The translations under genes and the position numbers were made by a program. Positions 17,679 to 25,806 of a stretch of 27,574 bases of DNA are shown in pieces (position 1 is the first letter of the stretch; every line of letters starts with the position of its first letter). A model generated the notes under the pieces. That model searched no databases, was not told the DNA's origin, and saw nothing but the letters and a program-made list of their open reading frames with translations. Origin of the DNA: Mariaggregatimicrobium sp964498785. GTDB lineage: Bacteria > Zhuqueibacterota > Zhuqueibacteria > Thermofontimicrobiales > Thiofontviventaceae. The stretch covers positions 1 through 27,574 of the forward strand of contig CAZCJL010000095.1 in assembly GCA_964498785.1 (NCBI GenBank), read 5' to 3'.

Positions 17679-18953
17679 CTAGAAAAATAATATATTATTA
17701 TTTAACCTGTCTATTTTTATATCGTCGAATGCATTAAACTCATACCCATGAATAACCGGATTGATATTTTTAGGCAGAATTTCCAGAAAAATGCTTTTTT
17801 GTGGAACACTCTCGAAATCATCCATTAACTTGCCAGTTTTGTTATTAACTAAACGATAGTTGCCGTCTCCTATTTTTTTTGTATAATATATCTCACCATT
17901 GTAACAAGTTTTTACTATGTTTGCATATCGCCCTAAATGTGAAGTCCATATAAGATTGCCAAATTTATCTAATTTTAAAAGTTTCTTTTCGTCATTTCCA
18001 TTTGGACCGTACCCAATTAAATAAATATTTTTTTCCCTATCAGAACTGAGTACGCTTACTGTACCCATTCCAGAAGCAAAAATGAATTCTTCATTTTGAC
18101 TGTCGTATATAGCTCTTTCCAGTTCTAATTCATCAGATTTTATATTATATATAATTATTTTACTTGCTTTATTTCGAAAACGCTTTTTCTCTATTGGTCG
18201 GGCTAACCTTCCCATCAGCTGCTCTATCTCAGAACGTATTTCCTGAATTTGAATATTCAGGGTGCTGTCTTCTGCACTGCTTTTCTTTCTCTGCATTAAC
18301 TCAAGTAATAGTTTGCCTCTTTGATCAATTTGATATTGTATCGGATCCTTCTCAATTTTATATTTTCGGCTATATTCCGGATTAATCTCTTCTTCATTGA
18401 ATCCAATTATGACACGATCGTTATCCAGCCAAACTGCTCCTTGATGACCCGAAAACGAATGGGATAGATCGAGTTTAGTTCCATTGCTCAAATCGATTAC
18501 TTCAAATGTGAATTTTCTTTCATCAGGTGGACTTTCCGGGATTAAATATCGGTTATCCGGAGATATATCAAAACGCATCCCGTTGGTAGTACTTTCCCAT
18601 TTTACTGATTTTGTATTAATATCATAAGCTGTTATTTTTTCTGGTGACGTTTCCCAGCCCTGTTCGATAATGATGAAATTATTATATAATTCATTTGGAA
18701 ACACCATTTCAATCCATTCTCTTCCAACATCTTTCCGATAAATTTCACTTCCCTTCTTATCCCAAAAATAGACAACATTTTCATGCGAAACTCTATTATG
18801 AATAATCGCACTCACATATTTCTGTGAAGCCATAACCTGAACAATTCTTTCAGACTCATTAAAGCGTATCGTTTTACTTTCAGCGAGTGCAAAGTTAACC
18901 GTTAAAATTGCTATAGCTGCGATTATAAATAAATTTGATTTTATTATTTTCAT
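17679..18953 (-). CDS. Secreted coiled-coil beta-propeller protein 2
   Basis: The 424-aa product begins with a signal peptide (MKIIKSNLFIIAAIAILTV...ALAES). I place the start at 18953, where GGAG lies nine bases upstream, rather than at an ATG 90 bases earlier, which would put a non-signal stretch in front of the signal peptide. Propeller-like blades are visible (KITAYDINTKSVKWESTT, FTFEVIDLSNGTKLDLSHS, LLKLDKFGNLIWTSHLG). About residues 195-260 are rich in charged heptad-like residues (DQRGKLLLELMQRKK, IQIQEIRSEIEQLMGRLARP), which predicts a helical hairpin inserted between blades. I do not recognise the family. The intact copy is followed 18 bases later by an intact M23 peptidase gene. It may shield, localise or activate that peptidase, but this is inference from the doubled pairing. 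Confidence 0.82.
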   Translation of the reverse strand: MKIIKSNLFIIAAIAILTVNFALAESKTIRFNESERIVQVMASQKYVSAIIHNRVSHENVVYFWDKKGSEIYRKDVGREWIEMVFPNELYNNFIIIEQGWETSPEKITAYDINTKSVKWESTTNGMRFDISPDNRYLIPESPPDERKFTFEVIDLSNGTKLDLSHSFSGHQGAVWLDNDRVIIGFNEEEINPEYSRKYKIEKDPIQYQIDQRGKLLLELMQRKKSSAEDSTLNIQIQEIRSEIEQLMGRLARPIEKKRFRNKASKIIIYNIKSDELELERAIYDSQNEEFIFASGMGTVSVLSSDREKNIYLIGYGPNGNDEKKLLKLDKFGNLIWTSHLGRYANIVKTCYNGEIYYTKKIGDGNYRLVNNKTGKLMDDFESVPQKSIFLEILPKNINPVIHGYEFNAFDDIKIDRLNNNILFF

Positions 18954-19086
18954 ATTGTAAGCTCCAAAATTTATTGAACTAATACTATAAAAGTTATTAA
19001 GGTATTCCTGAATCAGTGGCATGATTATTGATGAAGCCTGCATTTTCTAAAAATTATCTAAAAAATGTTGACAGTTTGTAGTAAAA

Positions 19087-19545
19087 TTAGCATGGCTTCA
19101 ATTTTGACTCAGATAAAATATTGACATCCCCCCACTCCATATTTGCAGGCGCTTCTTCTTTCCCGGTGTATACTACTCTCACAGGTTGCTCAGTCATATG
19201 ATTTTGTAATTCTTCATGCAAATAATCACAGTATGCAACCACATGTCTTCCGGTCTCATCATAATTACTTTTTAGTAAATTAAGACCACCAGCGATAAGA
19301 CATTGTGAAACATAATTTGCACAATCATTTGGTGAATGGTCTTGAAAAGGCCACTGGTTCTCTGGCACATCCCCACCACTTGTGTTACGTAATTTCACAA
19401 TAGGATCAACCCATTTATCAGCATATCGTGATGCCTGATATCGATTATAAGAAAATAAGGTATTCTGATAGAGAAATACAATAATTAGAAAAAATATAAA
19501 ATTAAGGTTTCTTACATTTTTAATGTTTGATAAAAATGTATACAT
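19087..19545 (-). pseudogene. Truncated copy of the Amidase_6-like hydrolase
   Basis: The 152-aa frame matches the N-terminal 145 or so residues of the full amidase (10315-13488), including the predicted nucleophile in NDCANYVSQC. It breaks off immediately after EWGDV, continues with nine unrelated residues (NILSESKLKPC region) and stops. It therefore lacks the catalytic histidine, all accessory domains and the sorting domain. The start at 19545 has AGGAG about ten bases upstream and a signal peptide (FIFFLIIVFLYQ). The break coincides with the end of the direct repeat. Unless it has a new role, it is a dead remnant of a duplication; it could still be expressed and exported. Confidence 0.88.
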
Positions 19546-20983
19546 TTTGATAATTCTCCTTACTCTAATAAATTTATCAAAGTAAAAACCTATAAAATAT
19601 GTTATAAAGATCAAGTATGTAAAGCATAAAAAAGTAACCAAGCCAAGCTTTATTTTGATTTTTTGTTCATTTCAATTGTTTTTATTATTTCATTAGCTTT
19701 GAAACGTACCCAATCATCATCACTATTGAGACATTTTTTTAGCTCCGATATTACTTCATCACTTCCTATTGCAATAAGCAGTTTTGGAGTATATCTTTTA
19801 ATGGTTTCTTTGTTTTCTCTTGCCATTCTTATTTGTTCTTCTTCAGGCAAATCAGGTCTACATAGTTCAGTCTCTGCCCAAGCTTTTAATGATTGGCTAA
19901 AAATAGTATGCTCTTTCTTAAAAATCTTTATAAGTGTTTTTATTGAATATTCCTCTTCATCCAAATCAATTAAGCTTTGTGCCGCCTTAATTTGTACTCC
20001 GACCGTAGTATCATTCAACGCTTTTCGTAATATAGGAACAATATTTATCTTATATTCGTTCTCGTATTTTGCAATAGCAGTTAAAGCCTCAATGATGTAT
20101 CTTCTTATTTTTGCTATTTCCTCAGTTTTTAGTAACTGAGCTAACGGTTGAATTGAACGAGGATCCGGTGTTCTTATCAAAAAATCAACTGTCTTTTCTC
20201 TTACAATTCTGGAAGAGTCTGTTAATTTATTCAATTCTTTAGGAATATATTGTCTATTTTTTAAAACCTCTCGCTCCCATTCTTTATACATCATTGTTTT
20301 ATCGTTTTGCGCATAACAAGTGTTCAAAATTATTATAATTACAGTACAAATTAGAGTAAGAAAAATTGTTTCCATATTACCAATTTTATTTTTCATAAGG
20401 GTCTCCTTATTAAAATTATTGAATTGACTATCATTCCTAAAAGTAATTAAATTAATTCACCCAAACCAATTTTCCCAATAATACTCTTTTATAAACAACA
20501 TAATATTCACTCCATTTTAACCAACCTCTCCACACAACCAATACTCTTATCTCCCTGTTTCGCGATAACCTTATACAAATAAACACCATTTGCAATTCGA
20601 TCTCCATCTCCATCGAGTCCATCCCATTCTACCATATTAAACGAAGCATTTGAATAATCTCGAATTGTCTTAATGAGTCTGCCGGAAATTGTATAAACTT
20701 TTATTATTACCTCTGCAGGTTGCGTTAATGTATACGTAAAATTCGTCCTCGATTGCATTGGATTTGGATAATTGAGTACATTTAAAATTTTTAATTGTTC
20801 TGCGACTTGAAAAGCAATTCTATCTTCACCTGTTGCACCTGTAGAATCGACTGCTATGATCCGTAACTTGTGCGTTCCTGCTTCAAAGGAATCCTGATAT
20901 AAGACTGTCCCACTTGTTTTATCAATTGGCACATATTCAATGCGCTGGTCTGCTGATTCCAGTGGGTGGTCATCGATTACTAC
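19119..20983. repeat. Direct repeat copy 2 (amidase start, HEAT gene, sorting domain)
   Basis: Same order and orientation as 13050-14883. The identical core is 20141-20697. At this copy the upstream partner (C25) is complete and the downstream partner (amidase) is cut; at copy 1 the reverse holds. The roughly 4.2 kb between the copies carries the doubled propeller/M23 cassette. Confidence 0.9.
19650..20396 (-). CDS. Secreted HEAT-repeat protein 2
   Basis: The 248-aa paralog of the protein at 13552-14295 has the same signal peptide and the same AGGAG-preceded start. Its first 85 or so residues match that copy except for one substitution. The rest has diverged but keeps HEAT-like helices: KIRRYIIEALTAIAKYENEY, GVQIKAAQSLIDLDEEE and WVRFKANEIIKTIEMN. 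Both copies share the line AIGSDEVI(S/A)ELK-CL near the C-terminus, so the same fold is maintained while surface residues change, possibly for different partners. It lies 110 bases downstream of the C25 gene and 104 bases upstream of the truncated amidase, within direct repeat copy 2. Confidence 0.82.
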   Translation of the reverse strand: MKNKIGNMETIFLTLICTVIIIILNTCYAQNDKTMMYKEWEREVLKNRQYIPKELNKLTDSSRIVREKTVDFLIRTPDPRSIQPLAQLLKTEEIAKIRRYIIEALTAIAKYENEYKINIVPILRKALNDTTVGVQIKAAQSLIDLDEEEYSIKTLIKIFKKEHTIFSQSLKAWAETELCRPDLPEEEQIRMARENKETIKRYTPKLLIAIGSDEVISELKKCLNSDDDWVRFKANEIIKTIEMNKKSK

Positions 20984-23980
20984 TCTAATGGAATTTTCTT
21001 TAATTTTAGACAGGGCATTTATTTCTGCTGTTATAAGCGGCTCTGCAGCCACATAATCACTTTCAACAACCTTTTTATTATCAATAAAAATATTTACTTC
21101 AGGGGCTGTCGGATTGATTTTGGTGAAATAAAGGGCAGGATCACCGAATAAAACGTACATCATCGGCACTTCGGTTATATACCAGAAATTTGATATATAT
21201 TCCAGCACTGTATTTGCGATCATTTCTCCAAATGTATGCTCCTGGGATTGAAACAAATTTTGAAGCAGGAATTGACCAAATATGATATGATTATGTAAAA
21301 ACGGGCTACCTGTTGCTGCCCACGCTGCAATGCAGCCGCTATTTTCAGCGCTTATCAGCGTCTCCGCCATGCTTTCCCTTTCTGCATGTTGAAACATACC
21401 CGTGCTACAGGAAAATGCAATATGAAAAGGTAGCTTATGCCCATTTGCCAATTGGATAAGATGCTCGACTTTGAGAATCCGTTCCTGTGCCCATAAATCA
21501 ACGCCACCATGTCCTACATAACATAATAATGAATTTCCGCTGTTTATTGATGAAATAATTTGATCTTTCATAGTGGAGGCATTGTTAATATCCCGTAAAT
21601 AAAGTTTAGTAACATTATAATTTGGGGGTATTAAGCTCGCCAGGGAATCACTTAACGCTTCAAAATTTTCTTTTTTTTGCGTATCGTCAGCCACGATTAG
21701 GACATTCTGTTTCCAGTCATGTTTTGTAAAATCATTACAATATCTTTGCATCTTCATAATAAAATGATTGACTTCTTCCGGTTTTCGAACAGCTAATCTT
21801 CCCACCAAAATATCTGGAATCACATCATCTCCGCTAACACAAGCGAACCAGTTATCACTTGCTGTTTCGCTATACGCTGGAATATAGAAAAATGGCGCCT
21901 CAAATAAATGTGTCGGAACAAAGTTATTATTGTCAGTGCTCAAATTGTTTTTATAATCATAACTGGCGTCACCTACCAACAATACATAAAAAGGAGCCGG
22001 AGACTGCCAATTGTAATATGCATATTGCAAAAAATCCTTAATTGCCTGAGGATTAAAAATCCCATAATTAAACTCATCATAAACATCTTGTATATTAATT
22101 ATTGAGGTCGATAAATTCTCGTTTTGATGGAATTCTGCTAACGGATAAACACTTTCGATGAATAGTTCATGGGCAATAATGATATAATCGCTCTTATTCG
22201 ACGTTGAATATAAATTCGAACAATTAATTGAGCCCATATTCTTTGTTGTCAGTATCTGATTTGCAGTCAGGCAAATAAAATTTGTTGTGTCATTGATATC
22301 CGAATTAAAAACCAAACTGAAACTTGAATCTTGCTGTATGCGTTCATTTTTTAAACTTAAAAACTGATCTCCTGCTTTAGAGGTCTGCCACACAATAATT
22401 GAATCGCTACTAAAATTATTGATAACAAAGGAATAATTCCCTGGTTTTTCATAAGTGAATTCTAGTTTATTATCCGATGCTTTCAATTTTCTCGAATACG
22501 CGACCTCAATCCAGTCAACATAAATATTATCCGTATTGCTGTTTAATAATGATTTTATTTTAATTTTATTAATTCCATCATTTAAAATGGTATGGGGAAT
22601 TTGTTTTGTAATCTTAATTTCTTTTTCATCAATCCATGTCGTATCAATTAGCTCATGATTATTCAGGTATAATTTCACCTGGTAGTCTTTATACGCAAAA
22701 GAGCTACCGACCTCATACCCATAGAGCAATATGCTAATCCGGGCATTTTGGGCGTTAGTTTGATCGCTAATGTCAGATAATAAAATATCTATCTCTTTCT
22801 CATTTGCAGGCTCAATTTCTTCCCACATCCAATGATCGCTGCCTGTAATAACTTTTTGATATCCCTTATAAAGTAAATCCTTTTCAAAATGCTGCCGATC
22901 TTCAAAGACTTTTAACTTTATCGAGTTAATTTTTTTAATTTCCGAAGGTTGCTGAACTCGTTTTCCATTTGTTTCTTCAGCCACCAGCCAATATATATTA
23001 TCATTAGAAAAAATTGTATTATTTTTTTCGCCGTAAAATAAAATATAATCCAATGCATCAAATTTACCATCTTGTTCACCATCGATAAAAATTGGTATTT
23101 CTATACCACGATTATATAGGTGCAAATGCTCGGGATTTAGTGTTGAGATAGAAAATTTTGAACTTTCCAAATCATTGTATGTTAGCTTGTAAATACCATT
23201 TTCATTTATCGTGAGTTTTGCATTCTCTCTGTTAACAATTTTTTTATAGAACTCGACCGCCCCGAACTCTTTTGAAGAGGTATTTAATATTCTATTTAAA
23301 CCGCTAACTTGATCTTCAAAGGTATTATTGTAATTCAAAACCTGCTTTTCAAATATACGTTCATAAACATCTGAACGCTCTTTACTTCTTGTGTTTGATT
23401 TCTCAAGGTCTGGTAATTTCTCAATACCCGGATTCACCTGCTTTAAAATAAACTTTAGCCTTTTATAAATAATGATTGATTGTAAAATGGGATTGAATTG
23501 CGTCACATTAATTTTTACACGTAAAAGATATTGGTCCCGCATAAATCCTAAATAATCTAATTCAATAATTCTTTCAGGATAATAGTTATTGGCTTGATAA
23601 ATATTTTTATCTTCGGTTATTTCATAGACAATGTTATCTACGTATTCATAAGTGCTACTATTCAATATTGGTGTAGGATTTGGAGCAATATAAATATTAT
23701 TAAGAACTTCCTTTTCCTCGTCTAAAATAATAATCTCATATTTCGCATTCGCAGGAATGCTTAATAATACTCCATCGACTGGTAGTTGTGGTTTCCCTGG
23801 TTCGCTATTGTAATTTAAATCATCAATTGATAATTGCTTTTTATTGGAACTGATCGAATACTCTTTGATATTTGATTCCAATACAAAGTGTTCACAGGAA
23901 GATTCGATTAATATCGTTTTACCTTTCGCCGAAGTAAATAAGATAAGAATAGATAAGATAGAGGATTTTAATATTTTCAT
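20507..23980 (-). CDS. Gingipain-family (C25) cysteine peptidase with T9SS sorting domain, PorU-like
   Basis: The 1157-aa secreted peptidase has its start placed at 23980, where a signal peptide begins (MKILKSSILSILILFTSA) one base after the stop of lipoprotein C. An earlier ATG would overlap that gene by about 70 bases. The C25 domain (about 620-960) shows VLLVGDASYDY, GDDVIPDILVGRLAVRKPEE, a histidine near 824 in YVGHGGVDLW and the nucleophile cysteine near 858 in FSCSTGMF, followed by FGDPAL. The C-terminal part has an immunoglobulin-like stretch and a type A sorting domain (YPNPMQS, IYTISGR-like core, ANGVYLYK). Length and layout resemble the T9SS sortase PorU, but secreted C25 proteases in FCB phyla look similar, so the sortase role is not certain. 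Its sorting domain is duplicated at 14406-14883. Confidence 0.9.
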   Translation of the reverse strand: MKILKSSILSILILFTSAKGKTILIESSCEHFVLESNIKEYSISSNKKQLSIDDLNYNSEPGKPQLPVDGVLLSIPANAKYEIIILDEEKEVLNNIYIAPNPTPILNSSTYEYVDNIVYEITEDKNIYQANNYYPERIIELDYLGFMRDQYLLRVKINVTQFNPILQSIIIYKRLKFILKQVNPGIEKLPDLEKSNTRSKERSDVYERIFEKQVLNYNNTFEDQVSGLNRILNTSSKEFGAVEFYKKIVNRENAKLTINENGIYKLTYNDLESSKFSISTLNPEHLHLYNRGIEIPIFIDGEQDGKFDALDYILFYGEKNNTIFSNDNIYWLVAEETNGKRVQQPSEIKKINSIKLKVFEDRQHFEKDLLYKGYQKVITGSDHWMWEEIEPANEKEIDILLSDISDQTNAQNARISILLYGYEVGSSFAYKDYQVKLYLNNHELIDTTWIDEKEIKITKQIPHTILNDGINKIKIKSLLNSNTDNIYVDWIEVAYSRKLKASDNKLEFTYEKPGNYSFVINNFSSDSIIVWQTSKAGDQFLSLKNERIQQDSSFSLVFNSDINDTTNFICLTANQILTTKNMGSINCSNLYSTSNKSDYIIIAHELFIESVYPLAEFHQNENLSTSIINIQDVYDEFNYGIFNPQAIKDFLQYAYYNWQSPAPFYVLLVGDASYDYKNNLSTDNNNFVPTHLFEAPFFYIPAYSETASDNWFACVSGDDVIPDILVGRLAVRKPEEVNHFIMKMQRYCNDFTKHDWKQNVLIVADDTQKKENFEALSDSLASLIPPNYNVTKLYLRDINNASTMKDQIISSINSGNSLLCYVGHGGVDLWAQERILKVEHLIQLANGHKLPFHIAFSCSTGMFQHAERESMAETLISAENSGCIAAWAATGSPFLHNHIIFGQFLLQNLFQSQEHTFGEMIANTVLEYISNFWYITEVPMMYVLFGDPALYFTKINPTAPEVNIFIDNKKVVESDYVAAEPLITAEINALSKIKENSIRVVIDDHPLESADQRIEYVPIDKTSGTVLYQDSFEAGTHKLRIIAVDSTGATGEDRIAFQVAEQLKILNVLNYPNPMQSRTNFTYTLTQPAEVIIKVYTISGRLIKTIRDYSNASFNMVEWDGLDGDGDRIANGVYLYKVIAKQGDKSIGCVERLVKME

Positions 23981-23981
23981 A

Positions 23982-25607
23982 TTATTCGAGTTCTTTAAAA
24001 ATCGTTGATATGCAAACAACACGATCTTGAATATAAGCAATCTTTGTCCCATCCGGGGCCCAACATGGTCCTTTAGCTCGCGAAATTAGTAATTCCGGAA
24101 TCCAATCTTTTGGCGAAACAATGTAAATATCACTGTTGTTTTCAACTGCTATGTGCGAGCCAAAATCTGGATTGTAAACTGACCAGGTCGGATTTTTATA
24201 GTCACCGAATATATCGTATTTATGGTTCAGTATATCATTTTTAAGTTCAAAAACTTTTATTCCATAAGAAAAACAGCATAGCATAAATTTACCGTCAGGT
24301 GATACACACGGTTGACTTAGTGGTTCGTTTATATCAACCGATAAATTAACTAATTCTCCTGTTTGAATATTTACCACATACACATCATTACCATCATCAT
24401 AAAATATTTTATCACCATCGGCTGATATTTCTGGATTAAATATCCTTTTATCTTTGAACTTCGTAAGTTGTACCATCGTCTTTTCAGGATATGATATTTT
24501 CCACAAATTTCCTTGACGCAAAAACAGAATGGATTTTCCATTATCAATCCACAAAGGCTTTGTATCTCCATTTTTCATATCCCAATCAGTAATATCATTA
24601 ATCGTAGAATCTGTTAACGAAACAACGCGGATAACCGAATAATATTTAATTTGAGCAGCCAAAATCGATTCACCGTTTGGGAAGAAACTGGGATACCTTC
24701 TATTTTCAATAATTTTTTCAATCTTGCCATCTGGTATTGAAATAACATATATCACATCTCCAGCAGGAGTTACAAGATCAATGGCAAGTTGGCTTCTATC
24801 TGGCGACACTACTTGTTGAATACAGGGTCCATTCAGAGAGATCATTTCCTCTCTATTTTGGGATGTTAGATCATACAAGTATATCAGTATTGGATTAGAT
24901 CCAAAATTATAATGATATACTAATTTTGACATATCAAGATCAATCATATTTGGGTGAGATGTGACATCTGACAGGTCGGTAAGCTTCGTTAGTTGTTTAG
25001 AATTTATATCGATATTCCAAACATCTCTATCGTGAGTTATAAGTATTTTTTGACCGTCAGGATAAAATTCAGAACCGCAATATGATTTTCGATCATCAGG
25101 GGAAATTCGTCTTAATTTATCACCATTGACAGTTATGGTCCATATTTGATATGCATAATCCTGATAAACATTAAAGCCTATTACGTAAGAATCCGGAGAC
25201 CAAAAAAAACCATATATGCTACTACCAATCGATGTAAGCTGCCTTGCTGTACTGTCGATGATTGAGGCAACAAATACCTGATTTGTGTACCAGGGAGAAA
25301 ATGCGAACCTATTTCCATCTGGAGATAGCGAAATATATCCACAACCACCTCTATATTGAAATATTGTACTTTCTGATCCATCAACAAGAGAAATTTTGTT
25401 TATATGCGTTCCGCGTTTTTTTCTAGTTGTGACTAAACAATCACCATTCGGAGACCATGAGAGATTTGCATCAGGATCCATATCGCCTGCCCATCGAACT
25501 GCAATCTTTTCCAAAGATATATTATATAAGTTTTCAGATTGAATTTTTAATTCACAGCTACATAAAATACAATAAATTAGTATTATTATTGCACGTGCAC
25601 GTAACAT
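23982..25607 (-). CDS. TolB-like beta-propeller lipoprotein C, 541 aa
   Basis: Third paralog, with a good lipobox (YCILCSCELK, cysteine at 18). The propeller repeats are visible as SPNGDCLV, SPDGNRFAFSPWY, SPDSYVIGFN, SADGDKIFYDDGNDVY and SPDGKFMLCC. It ends with HIAVENNSDIYIVSPKDWIPELLIS and WAPDGTKIAYIQ, closely like lipoprotein B (ISPDNWSPELVIS). Its ATG is four bases after the stop of a sorting-domain remnant, with AAGG just before that stop, the same junction as between the full amidase and lipoprotein B. Its own stop is one base from the C25 start, so the two should be translationally coupled. The C25-propeller neighbourhood recalls the PorU-PorZ surface complex, but lipoprotein C has no sorting domain and is not shown to be PorZ. 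Confidence 0.87.
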   Translation of the reverse strand: MLRARAIIILIYCILCSCELKIQSENLYNISLEKIAVRWAGDMDPDANLSWSPNGDCLVTTRKKRGTHINKISLVDGSESTIFQYRGGCGYISLSPDGNRFAFSPWYTNQVFVASIIDSTARQLTSIGSSIYGFFWSPDSYVIGFNVYQDYAYQIWTITVNGDKLRRISPDDRKSYCGSEFYPDGQKILITHDRDVWNIDINSKQLTKLTDLSDVTSHPNMIDLDMSKLVYHYNFGSNPILIYLYDLTSQNREEMISLNGPCIQQVVSPDRSQLAIDLVTPAGDVIYVISIPDGKIEKIIENRRYPSFFPNGESILAAQIKYYSVIRVVSLTDSTINDITDWDMKNGDTKPLWIDNGKSILFLRQGNLWKISYPEKTMVQLTKFKDKRIFNPEISADGDKIFYDDGNDVYVVNIQTGELVNLSVDINEPLSQPCVSPDGKFMLCCFSYGIKVFELKNDILNHKYDIFGDYKNPTWSVYNPDFGSHIAVENNSDIYIVSPKDWIPELLISRAKGPCWAPDGTKIAYIQDRVVCISTIFKELE

Positions 25608-25611
25608 TATT

Positions 25612-25806
25612 TTACCTTAAATATAGTAACTTTTTTGTTTCGTTATAATTATTGCATTTCATTAAACAAAAATAAACTCCACTTTCTATTTTCTGTTCTC
25701 TGTCATCGCGCCCATCCCATCTATATGAATAATATCCTGCTGATTGGTGGCAATTAACCAACGTTTTTATTCGCTGTCCCCGGATGTTGAAAATATCAAT
25801 TAGCAT
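25612..25806 (-). pseudogene. Orphan T9SS sorting-domain remnant
   Basis: A 64-aa frame encodes only the second half of a type A sorting domain (IDIFNIRGQRIKTLV, then SGVYFCLMKCNN and TKKLLYLR). It lacks the YPNPFNP start, a signal peptide and any upstream domain. Its closest visible relative is the C-terminus of the full amidase (IYNIMGQKIK, SGVYFCVIRAQN, TKLIVLR), which also ends just before a 541-aa lipoprotein gene. The first ATG overlaps the last 11 bases of the permease gene in another frame. I infer that a complete hydrolase gene once preceded lipoprotein C and was deleted, joining its tail to the permease gene. Confidence 0.8.

Noticed and set aside
13050..20983. An insertion sequence or transposon causing the duplication
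   Set aside because: No transposase, terminal inverted repeats or target-site duplication could be seen at either boundary.
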